DNA from: an uncultured Clostridia bacterium
Lineage (GTDB): Bacteria > Bacillota > Clostridia > Peptostreptococcales > Anaerovoracaceae
DNA: 50,850 nucleotides
Direction: 5' to 3'
NCBI GenBank assembly: GCA_938034165.1
Contig: CALHKP010000077.1
Location: 1-50,850 of the forward strand
Shown: positions 27,913 through 35,767 of the stretch, in pieces
Layout: every line of letters starts with the position of its first letter
Position numbering within the stretch: position 1 is the stretch's first letter
Made by a program: the position numbers and the translations under genes
Notes under the pieces: model-generated
The model's database searches: none
What the model saw: only the letters and a program-made list of their open reading frames with translations
Told to the model about the DNA's origin: nothing

Positions 27913-29358
27913 TTACATTATACTGATGCTTTTCTTGATATGTTCGACATTTTCTATAATGCCTTTCTGCTTTGCTGTTTCGCTGTGCTTCTTCATTTGT
28001 TTTGGTGTTTCAACATATTTTATCATATTTCCACTGCCGCCTACACAGCCGCCCTTGCAGGCCATTCCTTCAACAAAGTTATTCTTCAGAGCGCCGTACT
28101 CAATTTTGCGAAGTGTCTTGATGCAGTTTTCGAGACCATCAACAGATACAGGATCAAAGTCAAAACCGCTGAGTCCCAGTTCTTTTATGGCCTGAACAAC
28201 AGCTTCTGTAAGTCCACCTGCACGAGCAAAGATTCTGCCGTAGTACGAAGCCTGATTCCATTCGGATTCTTCCTGTTCCTTAAGATCAATCTTTTTGCTG
28301 TCGAACAGAGCCTGAAGCTCTTCGAATGTTATTACATAATCAACATATTTTGCAACTTCCGGCTTTCTTGCTTCCGCTTTCTTTGCAATGCAAGGTCCGA
28401 TGAAAACAATCTTGCAGTCCGAATCATTTTCTTTTATGAACTTGGATAGTTCAGCCATTGGCGAGAAGTTATGTGAAATGTGTTCCACAAGATTTGGGAA
28501 TTTTGTTTCTATGCACTGTACAAACGCAGGACAGCATGATGATGTTAGGAATCCCTTTTCGGCAAGTTCAAGAGTTTCCTTTTCCGCAACCATATCCGCT
28601 CCGATTGCAACTTCCATAACATTGTGGAATCCCAGTTTCTTGATTCCTGTTATAACCTGACCTACAGATGCATACTCAAACTGACTTCCGATTGCAGGTG
28701 CAACGATAGCTATAGCCTTAGGGCTCTTTCCTTCTTCGCTATCCTTCAGAAGTCTGATTACATCAACTATACTTGATACGTCTACTGTCGCACCGAACGG
28801 GCAGTGATATACACACGAACCGCAGCTTACGCATTTTTCGTAATCAATATTTGCAGCTCCTGTAGGACCCATGGAAATAGCGCCTACGCTGCAAGCATTT
28901 TCGCATGGTCTCTTGAAGTTATGTATTGCGCTGTAAGGGCAAGCCTGAGCACATCTTCCGCATTCAACGCACTTGGCCTTATCGATATGTGCATGCTGGT
29001 GAGAGTCAATCTGAATAGCGCCTCTCTTGCAACTTTCTCTGCATGTGTGAGCCAGACATCCTCTGCAAAGGTCTGTTACAACATAACCCGCTTCGGGACA
29101 TTCATCGCATGCAATTTCAATAACCTGAACGACATTAGGATTTTTCTTGCTTCCACCAATAGCAAGTCTGATACGTTCTGCAATAACCGCTCTGTCTTTG
29201 TAAATACAACATCTGATAGGCGGTTCGTCCTTGTTAACTACTTTGCTGGCAATTTCGTTAAATTCAGCAAATACATCATTGCCCTTCCATGTCTGGATAG
29301 CAACTTCTCTAAGGACCTTGTACTTAATTTCCTGCACTTTGTTCTCAAATAGTTTCAA
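27913..29358 (-). CDS. [FeFe] hydrogenase, group B-like, with N-terminal 4Fe-4S domains
   Basis: The 481-residue iron-sulfur enzyme is predicted to produce or consume H2 with ferredoxin-type electrons. The N-terminal half (about 70-200) holds many cysteines, including two full ferredoxin motifs, CVECGRCAQACPYSAI and CVSCGSCVYHCPFGA. The H-cluster motifs follow in order: TSSCCPAF (L1), GPCIAKKAEA (L2) and FVEGMACKGGCVGGSG (L3), providing all four cluster-binding cysteines. The L1 and L2 forms differ from the classic TSCCPxW and MPCxxKxxE and resemble group B enzymes, whose role is poorly known. No maturation genes (hydEFG) or partner subunits are adjacent. It begins with TTG, preceded by GGAGGG at 7 nt. 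A TATAAT at about 29380 may be its own -10. Confidence 0.88.
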   Translation of the reverse strand: MKLFENKVQEIKYKVLREVAIQTWKGNDVFAEFNEIASKVVNKDEPPIRCCIYKDRAVIAERIRLAIGGSKKNPNVVQVIEIACDECPEAGYVVTDLCRGCLAHTCRESCKRGAIQIDSHQHAHIDKAKCVECGRCAQACPYSAIHNFKRPCENACSVGAISMGPTGAANIDYEKCVSCGSCVYHCPFGATVDVSSIVDVIRLLKDSEEGKSPKAIAIVAPAIGSQFEYASVGQVITGIKKLGFHNVMEVAIGADMVAEKETLELAEKGFLTSSCCPAFVQCIETKFPNLVEHISHNFSPMAELSKFIKENDSDCKIVFIGPCIAKKAEARKPEVAKYVDYVITFEELQALFDSKKIDLKEQEESEWNQASYYGRIFARAGGLTEAVVQAIKELGLSGFDFDPVSVDGLENCIKTLRKIEYGALKNNFVEGMACKGGCVGGSGNMIKYVETPKQMKKHSETAKQKGIIENVEHIKKSISIM

Positions 29359-29401
29359 GTCTTTACCCTCCGTATAATTATATGCTCACTTTAATATTAT
29401 C

Positions 29402-30118
29402 TTATTCGCCGTGAGACTCCTTACCCGTTCCGGAAATAGGAATCTCAGTTCCACCCACTGAACTTTCTTTTTTCATGGCACATTTAAACACGTCTTTTGT
29501 TCTTGCTGCTATTTCTCTGATTTCGCGGGTAGCCTGCCCGCGGTATTTCTCCTGGTCGGACGCTACACCTATGCAGTTCGTATCCAGTTTATTACCTATA
29601 TAAAGCGCTCTGTATTCGTGATAAGTCTGAGTTACCACAATCATTTTACTTACTTTAAATATATTCTTTGCTCTGTACATCGAGTCGTATGTCGAAAAAC
29701 CTGCATGGTCACAGAATATGTCATCCTCCGGAATCCCTGCATTTAGCATATACGTAAGCATTACATGGATTTCGTTGTGATACTCCGTTCCGTTATCGCC
29801 TGTGAGCAAAATTTTCGGTGCTGCTTTGCTCTCATACAGGCTGATTGCGGTATCGAGCCTGTCCTTCAGCATTGGCGAAGGGGTTTCACTGTCTTTTATA
29901 CCCGCGCCCAGAACTAATATGCACTCGGCATCAAAATCTTCAATCTGCTTTTCGGCTTCTTTCGAAGGTTTAAATTCAGAAGAATCCTGCTGATATATCA
30001 GGTTTTCCTTCTGGCTGCTTACCACATGATTATTAATCATCATGGCACCAAAACCGATAATCACGCAGATTGTAACGATTATACCGATGAACCATATTAA
30101 GATTTTTTTTATTTTCAT
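29402..30118 (-). CDS. DUF218/YdcF-SanA-like membrane-anchored protein
   Basis: The 238-residue protein has one N-terminal membrane helix (about 7-28) and a DUF218 domain (about 65-200): CILVLGAGIKDSETPSPMLKDRLDTAISLY, ILLTGDNG and VVTQTYHEYRALYIGNKL are family signatures. SanA in enterobacteria affects envelope barrier function, and YdcF binds SAM in vitro; the true activity is unknown. I start it at the ATG with AGGAG 5 nt upstream; two upstream in-frame ATGs lack ribosome sites. It is divergent from aroB and followed 43 nt later by the hydrogenase gene, possibly on one transcript. Confidence 0.85.
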   Translation of the reverse strand: MKIKKILIWFIGIIVTICVIIGFGAMMINNHVVSSQKENLIYQQDSSEFKPSKEAEKQIEDFDAECILVLGAGIKDSETPSPMLKDRLDTAISLYESKAAPKILLTGDNGTEYHNEIHVMLTYMLNAGIPEDDIFCDHAGFSTYDSMYRAKNIFKVSKMIVVTQTYHEYRALYIGNKLDTNCIGVASDQEKYRGQATREIREIAARTKDVFKCAMKKESSVGGTEIPISGTGKESHGE

Positions 30119-30182
30119 CCAGTCTCCTAACTGTTTTGCAAATCTCATAGAAATATGATACAATTTTTCTAATTACTGAATT

Positions 30183-30191
30183 AGTATAACA
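30183..30191 (-). promoter_or_regulatory. extended -10 promoter of the DUF218 gene
   Basis: On the minus strand, TGTTATACT (30191-30183) fits TG-N-TATAMT; there is no good -35. It is about 65 nt ahead of the start codon and divergent from the aroB promoter. Confidence 0.45.
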
Positions 30192-30208
30192 CACCAAAAG
30201 GCGTCTTG

Positions 30209-30237
30209 TATACACTTTGTGAGATTATGTTTATAAT
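30209..30237 (+). promoter_or_regulatory. predicted sigma-A promoter of aroB
   Basis: TATACA (30209-30214), a 17-nt spacer and a perfect TATAAT (30232-30237) lie 39 nt before the aroB ATG. Confidence 0.6.
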
Positions 30238-30276
30238 TTCACAATTCACTATTCTTTTATCGGAGATAATTTAATT

Positions 30277-31323
30277 ATGAAAAAATTCCAAGTAGCTACA
30301 TCCCATCCTTACGATGTGATTATTGGCTCTGACATCATCAAAAATACAGGTGAATATGTCAAGGCTATCAGTGACCCATGTAAGGTTTGCGTGATTACAG
30401 ACAGCACAGTAAACGGCATCTATTCTCAGGTAGTCATGACTTCTCTTATGGAAGCAGGCTTTCAGACATCCAAGATAGTTTTTCCTGCCGGTGAGCATTC
30501 CAAGAATATGGCTACATATGTCAACATCCTGGAGGCTCTTGCATCAGAAGGACTTTCCAGATTCGACTGCCTCGTATCACTGGGAGGAGGCGTGGTTTCC
30601 GACCTTACGGGATTCATCGCTTCAACTTATATGAGGGGAATCCGCTATATACAGATTCCAACTACCCTACTTTCGGCTGTTGATGCCAGCGTCGGCGGCA
30701 AAACAAGCATCAACCTGATGAGCGGCAAAAACCTTGCGGGCACCTTTTGGCAGCCCTCACTTGTGATTTCCGATTATAAGACTTTTGATTCTTTAGAAGA
30801 AGAAAAGCTGAGAGACGGCTTTGCCGAAGCAATCAAAAGTGCAGTTATCTACGACAAGAGACTTATTTCACATATCCTGAAACGCGACTACGAATATATC
30901 ATCGAAAGATGTATCTCCGTCAAGAAATCACTGATAGAAGTAGACGAACGCGATCTGGGACTAAGGCAGCTTCTCAGCTTTGGCCACACAGTAGGTCACG
31001 GAATAGAAAAGCTTACATCCTTTGCTGTTTCTCACGGCCAAGCCATAGCCAAGGGCATGATTGCCGAGTCCAGAGCCGCATACAAAATGGGGCTGACAAA
31101 GGAAGACATATCTCCAAAGATTGCAGAGGTGCTCGAGACATTCGGCTTCGACACTTCACTGAACTACCCTGTTCAGGATATGATTAAGCTGACATCCACA
31201 GACAAAAAAATAAAAGGTGACAAAATCACCATCATAGTTCCGGAGACACTGGGCAAATGCGTACTTTACAAACTGCCGCTGTCAGAAATCGGAACATATA
31301 TAACAAAATGCCTCGAAGCATAA
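30277..31323 (+). CDS. aroB: 3-dehydroquinate synthase
   Basis: AroB converts DAHP to 3-dehydroquinate in the shikimate pathway using NAD+ and a divalent metal. The 348-residue protein has the NAD loop SLGGGVVSDLTGFIAS, the IPTTLLSAVDASVGGKT active-site segment with its Lys and Asp, the LRDGFAEAIKSAVIYD metal Glu region, and the metal-binding FGHTVGHGIE and SHGQAIAKGM histidines. The gene stands alone on the plus strand with its own promoter and terminator; no other aro gene is near. GGAGAT precedes the ATG. Confidence 0.96.
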   Translation: MKKFQVATSHPYDVIIGSDIIKNTGEYVKAISDPCKVCVITDSTVNGIYSQVVMTSLMEAGFQTSKIVFPAGEHSKNMATYVNILEALASEGLSRFDCLVSLGGGVVSDLTGFIASTYMRGIRYIQIPTTLLSAVDASVGGKTSINLMSGKNLAGTFWQPSLVISDYKTFDSLEEEKLRDGFAEAIKSAVIYDKRLISHILKRDYEYIIERCISVKKSLIEVDERDLGLRQLLSFGHTVGHGIEKLTSFAVSHGQAIAKGMIAESRAAYKMGLTKEDISPKIAEVLETFGFDTSLNYPVQDMIKLTSTDKKIKGDKITIIVPETLGKCVLYKLPLSEIGTYITKCLEA

Positions 31324-31338
31324 CAACTAGAAAGCAAA

Positions 31339-31383
31339 GGACATTCCAAACCGGTAAACTCCGATTCAGAATGTCCCTTTTAA
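31339..31383. terminator. terminator between aroB and the converging GNAT gene
   Basis: GGACATTC (31339-31346) and GAATGTCC (31369-31376) form an 8-bp stem followed by CTTTTAAA on the plus strand. On the minus strand it is followed by TTTGCTTTC, so it may serve both genes. Confidence 0.7.
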
Positions 31384-31384
31384 A

Positions 31385-31924
31385 TTACTTCTGCATTTCG
31401 AAATATTCTTCTTTTAGTATTGAGTAAAGCAATGAGTCTCTGAAGCTTCCATCATATATCTTATATGCTCTTCTCACTGTTCCCTCGTATGTGAAACCGC
31501 ACTTTTTGATTACCCCTTGAGATCTTTTGTTACTTGGACCTGTGCAGATTCCAATCTGGTCCAGCTTGAGTTCTTCAAATGCGAACTTCATTACTGCAGC
31601 CGCAGCTTCTGTCATTAGACCTTTTCCCCACATGTCTTTTGCAAGAGAATAACCAATCTCTCTGCTGTTTGCATCAGGTCTGTATCTGTCATATTCCAAG
31701 GCTATGGTTCCTATAAGTCTGCCGTCTTCCTTGTCAAAGATAGCATATCCCTCTACAGGTATAAACAGCTCTTTGATTATTTCTTCAGATTCCTCTACAC
31801 TTTTGTGAGGCGCCCATCCTGCCGGCGGACCTACTTCCGGATCCTTCGCATAATCATAAAGTCCCTGTGCGTACTCAGGTTTGTACTCCTTGAGAATCAT
31901 TCTCTCTGTTACTATATCTCTCAT
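31385..31924 (-). CDS. GNAT-family N-acetyltransferase (RimJ/RimL-like)
   Basis: The 179-residue acetyltransferase is of the Acetyltransf_3 type. It starts MRDIVTERMILKEYKPEYA, the typical RimJ/L opening (TERLxLR-like). The acetyl-CoA loop region reads EIGYSLAKDMWGKGLMTEAAAAV (with GKG in the Q/RxxGxG position), and the end CGFTYEGTVRRAYKIYDGSFRDSLLYSIL is characteristic. The substrate could be a ribosomal protein N-terminus or a small amine; it cannot be decided. It follows the LtaS-like gene by 11 nt and is the last gene of the long operon. Confidence 0.88.
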   Translation of the reverse strand: MRDIVTERMILKEYKPEYAQGLYDYAKDPEVGPPAGWAPHKSVEESEEIIKELFIPVEGYAIFDKEDGRLIGTIALEYDRYRPDANSREIGYSLAKDMWGKGLMTEAAAAVMKFAFEELKLDQIGICTGPSNKRSQGVIKKCGFTYEGTVRRAYKIYDGSFRDSLLYSILKEEYFEMQK

Positions 31925-31935
31925 ATTTTCACCCT

Positions 31936-33921
31936 TTACTCAGTTGTACTGATAATTTCTTTGCTTGACTTGTCAATCTGACTTACCTTCATCTTGGATG
32001 CCGACGATGGATCAACCTCTTCCAGTAAACCCAGCAGGTTCGGACTCAGATAAATCGTGTTCAAAGTCTCTCCGCCCAGCGTTACCTTACTGTATTCCGT
32101 AAAATTCTCGCCTTTGATGTAATACTTTCCTGCAATGCTTACAATCTTGTCTATCTTTACAGTCTTCACGCCCATCTTCATTCCGGCTTTTTCGAAAGGA
32201 TTCTTGCCGCCGTACAGGTAGTCCTGTCCGTAGAACATGTCATATCCTATCAGTTTCAGGTTTTCCATGTAGTCGCTGTCAGAATGGTTCTTGGTCTGGT
32301 GATATTTGATTACCGTTCCCTCGTGTATGCCGATTCGATCAAAGACTTCTGCCGCAAGCTGATATGCCGCCAGGTCTTTGTCTTCCTTTTTCATATCAAA
32401 GTTGCTCCAGATTACGTACTGTGTCTGGTAAAGGTCTTTTGCGTCATAAGTTTCTTCTTTTATGTCGAGAGCTGGGATATGGTCTCCGTACATAACCAGC
32501 ACAACAGGTTCGTCGTAAGCAGCCAGTGTATCTGTCAAATCCTTTACGAATTTGTCCATTTCGTATACCTGGTTCACGTAGTACTCATACTTCCACTTAA
32601 GTTCTTCTGTCGGTGCCTCTGTTACTGTGATTGCAGGGTTTCTGATAATCTGCTCCGATGGATATTTCCCGTGGCCCTGAACAGATATTGTGTATATGTA
32701 ATCTCTGCTTTCTGTTGAGTTCAGTGCGTCCATAATCTGAGAAACAAGGATTTCGTCCTTTGCCCAGTTCTTTGGAGTCTTGGCTACATCACTCATATAT
32801 TCAACCGAAGTGAATGTGTCATATCCGATATTGTTAAATACCTGATTTCTGTTATAGAACAAAGCTCTATGATTGTGAATTGCGTGGGTTCCGAATCCCA
32901 TGCTATTGAGGTCTGTGGCTATACTTTCGGCTGTTCTGTCTTTCAGAACTGACTTGAATGGATATTCACCCGGACCAAAGAATTTTACGGAAATTCCTGT
33001 CATAACCTCAAATTCTGTATTTGCAGTTCCTGCTCCGCAAGCCGGTACTGTCAGACTTCCTGTTGAGCATTCGCTCATCAGCTGTCTATAGTTTGGAATG
33101 GCATCCTGTGAAAGTTTAATATTGTTAAACAGTTCAGGATCTGTAAATGATTCCAGCTGCAAGAACAAGATGTTCGGATATTTTTCGTCCACATCTTCCT
33201 GCACAGGAGTCATGGTTCCGTCAGGTCCGTACTGGTCTTTGTCAAATATAGCTTTTACGGTTTCTTCTGAATATGATGCAGGCTTTTGAATTCCTGTGTT
33301 CAGCCATGTATTGATAAAGCAATATGGAACCCCGTAATCCTGGTATGCATATGCCAGATTTCCGAAGAATGTTGCAAGCACATTTGCTTTGACAAGTCCA
33401 AAGGTTGCGCCGAAGGTGCATGCGATTATCAGAATAACCATTGCGATGCTCTTCTTGACCTTGCCTTTTACTTCCTGCTTAGGTGCTTTGATCCAGAGCA
33501 CTACCAGACCAATCACCCCCGCTACGATTCCGGCAGCTATGAGAACCAGCTGAACTAGATTAAAGTAGTTTGTCATGATTGTTGCGCCGTCTGTTATAGA
33601 GCTCAGGTCTTTTACCGTAAACGGTGTCATTCTTTCGAGAAGAATAATTCCGTTGGTAATACCTATGGCAAGCCATATAGATGTTATTACTACAAGAAAA
33701 AATGCTTTTCGCCTGAATATGGTTGCAACCGAAAGGGTTGCAAATATCACAAGCACGTTATACATAAATATTATCGGGTGCTGGAACAGGAACATAAATC
33801 CGCCGACTCCCTTTCTGGCAAGTGTTTCTATTACAAGATTTAATATAAATGCCAGCACAAAGCAAAATCGTAAACTATTCTGCTGAAAATATTTACGATA
33901 AAAATTTTTGATTTTCTCCAT
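31936..33921 (-). CDS. LtaS-like sulfatase-fold membrane phosphotransferase
   Basis: The 661-residue protein has five predicted N-terminal helices (about 18-35, 50-68, 73-95, 121-145 and 158-180), then an extracellular sulfatase domain (about 248-580). Active-site features match lipoteichoic acid synthases: Glu257 (LQLESFTD), the nucleophile Thr299 (GAGTANTEFE) and the metal-binding VMYGDHIPALD. LtaS enzymes transfer glycerol phosphate from phosphatidylglycerol to a growing polymer. An Ig-like tail (about 590-661) is unusual for simple LtaS. Whether this species makes a type I lipoteichoic acid is unknown, so a related phosphoglycerol transferase is possible. It is coupled to rsmA (4-nt gap, AGAGGT overlapping the rsmA stop). 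Confidence 0.88.
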   Translation of the reverse strand: MEKIKNFYRKYFQQNSLRFCFVLAFILNLVIETLARKGVGGFMFLFQHPIIFMYNVLVIFATLSVATIFRRKAFFLVVITSIWLAIGITNGIILLERMTPFTVKDLSSITDGATIMTNYFNLVQLVLIAAGIVAGVIGLVVLWIKAPKQEVKGKVKKSIAMVILIIACTFGATFGLVKANVLATFFGNLAYAYQDYGVPYCFINTWLNTGIQKPASYSEETVKAIFDKDQYGPDGTMTPVQEDVDEKYPNILFLQLESFTDPELFNNIKLSQDAIPNYRQLMSECSTGSLTVPACGAGTANTEFEVMTGISVKFFGPGEYPFKSVLKDRTAESIATDLNSMGFGTHAIHNHRALFYNRNQVFNNIGYDTFTSVEYMSDVAKTPKNWAKDEILVSQIMDALNSTESRDYIYTISVQGHGKYPSEQIIRNPAITVTEAPTEELKWKYEYYVNQVYEMDKFVKDLTDTLAAYDEPVVLVMYGDHIPALDIKEETYDAKDLYQTQYVIWSNFDMKKEDKDLAAYQLAAEVFDRIGIHEGTVIKYHQTKNHSDSDYMENLKLIGYDMFYGQDYLYGGKNPFEKAGMKMGVKTVKIDKIVSIAGKYYIKGENFTEYSKVTLGGETLNTIYLSPNLLGLLEEVDPSSASKMKVSQIDKSSKEIISTTE

Positions 33922-33925
33922 GTTT

Positions 33926-34786
33926 TTACCTCTTACTCATGCTGTCAAATTCGTTTGCAATCATGGCAAACTCTTCTATCGACAGCGTTTCTGCCCTTCT
34001 CTTTTCTTCAATACCCAACTTTTCAAGGCACTGTCTGATTTCGTCTTTTGTCACGTCTCCAAGACCGGTAAGTGAGTTCAACAGGGTTTTTCTTCTCTGT
34101 CCAAATCCCGCTTTTATGCATCTGAAAAACAGCTTTTCGTCTGTAAGTTCCACAGGCTTTTCTTTTCTTATATTAAGCTTGAGCACAGTGGAATCAACCT
34201 TTGGCGCCGGTACAAATACTTCTTTCGGAACATTTGTCACCGTTTCCACATCGCAGTAATACTGAACCGCAACAGAAATGGCACCATAGGTCTTGCCGCC
34301 AGGCTTTGCTTTTATTCTGTCAGCTACTTCCTTTTGCATCATTATGGTAATGCTTTCTGCATGTACTCCACCCTCCAGAAGATACATTATTATAGGAGTT
34401 GTGATGTAATAAGGGAGATTACCGATTATTTTCGCTGTTTTGTAGCCGTTTTTTTCTATAATCTCGTTAATATCTGTTTTCAGGACGTCCTGATTGATAA
34501 CCTCTACATTATCAAATTCTCCCAGAGTATCCCCGAGAATAGGTATCAGATTTTTGTCTATTTCAACTGCAATAACCTTGCCGGCTCTATGTGCTGCTTC
34601 CGCAGTTATTACCCCGATTCCGGGACCTATCTCGATTACCAGATCATCTTCGCAGATATCAGGTGAATCAACTATCTTGTCAATTATATTCTTGTCTGTC
34701 AAAAAGTTCTGCCCCAGACTCTTTGATAGCTTGAACCCATAGTTTTCTTTTATTTCATTAATTACTTTTGGTGAGTATAACTTCAT
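33926..34786 (-). CDS. rsmA: 16S rRNA (adenine1518/1519-N6)-dimethyltransferase
   Basis: RsmA (KsgA) dimethylates two adjacent adenines in the 3' hairpin of 16S rRNA during 30S assembly. The 286-residue protein has KSLGQNFLTD at the N-terminus, the SAM motif VIEIGPGIGVIT and the catalytic NLPYYITTPI (N-L/P-P-Y). I use the ATG; a TTG one codon earlier has slightly better spacing from AAGGAG (8 nt against 11). It follows rnmV, the usual Firmicutes pair. Confidence 0.96.
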   Translation of the reverse strand: MKLYSPKVINEIKENYGFKLSKSLGQNFLTDKNIIDKIVDSPDICEDDLVIEIGPGIGVITAEAAHRAGKVIAVEIDKNLIPILGDTLGEFDNVEVINQDVLKTDINEIIEKNGYKTAKIIGNLPYYITTPIIMYLLEGGVHAESITIMMQKEVADRIKAKPGGKTYGAISVAVQYYCDVETVTNVPKEVFVPAPKVDSTVLKLNIRKEKPVELTDEKLFFRCIKAGFGQRRKTLLNSLTGLGDVTKDEIRQCLEKLGIEEKRRAETLSIEEFAMIANEFDSMSKR

Positions 34787-34803
34787 CAATTGATTAACTC
34801 CTT

Positions 34804-35346
34804 CTAAAGCTCTTTGATTTTTTCAAGAACCTTTTCTCTTTCTATTCCAAACTGATTCAGCTTTTTGAGAAAGGTTTTGCTGTTTCCATATCCTATACCA
34901 AGCATGTCACCTAGTTTGATTCTTCTTTCCTTTGAGTCGGAATTTCCACAGAGTCCGTACTCTTCCATATCCCTCATTGTAAATTCTTCGCTTACGCTTC
35001 CTTCAGTGCAATGTGCCTTGAGAAGAGCATCGCGAATATCTTCCGGTTTTGCGTTTTCGATTCCGATATCACCTTTTTTTGTTGCTTTATCAACTGCCAG
35101 AAATGCCTGCTTGGCATCAGGATACTTAGCAAGAATCTTGCGTCTAATGTTTTCGCCTGCATAATCAGGGTCAGTCAAAACTATGATTCCCTTTGCCTTG
35201 TATGCGGCATCTATCTTTTTCCACATACTTTCTGACATGCCAAAACCATGAGTCTCGATTGTCACTGCATCCACTGCTCTGCTGACAGCTGCAGTGTCGT
35301 CCCTTCCCTCAACTACAATAACTTCATTTATTTTGAGTTTTTCCAT
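34804..35346 (-). CDS. rnmV: ribonuclease M5 (5S rRNA maturation)
   Basis: RNase M5 cleaves 5S rRNA precursor to its mature ends, with ribosomal protein L18 as cofactor. The 180-residue protein has a Toprim domain with the catalytic Glu in VVVEGRDD (about residues 11-18), the DxD motif VLTDPDYAGENIRRKI (about 56-71) and a C-terminal half typical of the family (LGDMLGIGYGNSKTFLKKLNQFGI). Pairing with rsmA supports the call. Confidence 0.95.
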   Translation of the reverse strand: MEKLKINEVIVVEGRDDTAAVSRAVDAVTIETHGFGMSESMWKKIDAAYKAKGIIVLTDPDYAGENIRRKILAKYPDAKQAFLAVDKATKKGDIGIENAKPEDIRDALLKAHCTEGSVSEEFTMRDMEEYGLCGNSDSKERRIKLGDMLGIGYGNSKTFLKKLNQFGIEREKVLEKIKEL

Positions 35347-35376
35347 TATTTTATACCGTCTTGTCCTTTTATTACT

Positions 35377-35742
35377 TTACTCGTCCCCTGATAAATCATC
35401 ATCTGCCACTTCGTCGGAACTGCTGTCTGACTTGTCCGCATCTGCCTTGTATTTTTCGTCATCCATAATATAAAGCATTTCACCCGGTTTTATCATCTTA
35501 AGCTGACGACGAGCCTGTTCTTCTATGTAATCAAGATCGTTTACGTTCTTGAGCTCGTTTTTCAGACTGTTTTTTTCGTCCTCCAAAGCTTCGTTTTGCT
35601 TTTGCAGTTCATTCTGCTCAAGATGGAGATCTACTATTTTTTTAACTCTAATTCCAACAATAATAAGCATAATGATTATGATTACCGTCATAGTCATCCT
35701 GAACGGATCGATTTTTACTTTTTTCTTTTTCGTTCTGCTCAT
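35377..35742 (-). CDS. DivIC/FtsB-like septum formation initiator
   Basis: The 121-residue bitopic division protein has a basic cytoplasmic tail (1-14), one membrane helix (about 17-33), a coiled coil (about 36-68, HLEQNELQKQNEALEDEKNSL) and the DivIC signature YIEEQARRQLKMIKPGEMLYIM. DivIC works with FtsL and DivIB in the divisome. The very acidic C-terminal tail (about 100-121, rich in Asp and Ser) is an addition. It lies between the M23 peptidase and rnmV genes; in many Firmicutes divIC is elsewhere, near yabQ or mazG. Confidence 0.88.
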   Translation of the reverse strand: MSRTKKKKVKIDPFRMTMTVIIIIMLIIVGIRVKKIVDLHLEQNELQKQNEALEDEKNSLKNELKNVNDLDYIEEQARRQLKMIKPGEMLYIMDDEKYKADADKSDSSSDEVADDDLSGDE

Positions 35743-35767
35743 CTCTAATCCCTCTCATCCCCGCTGG

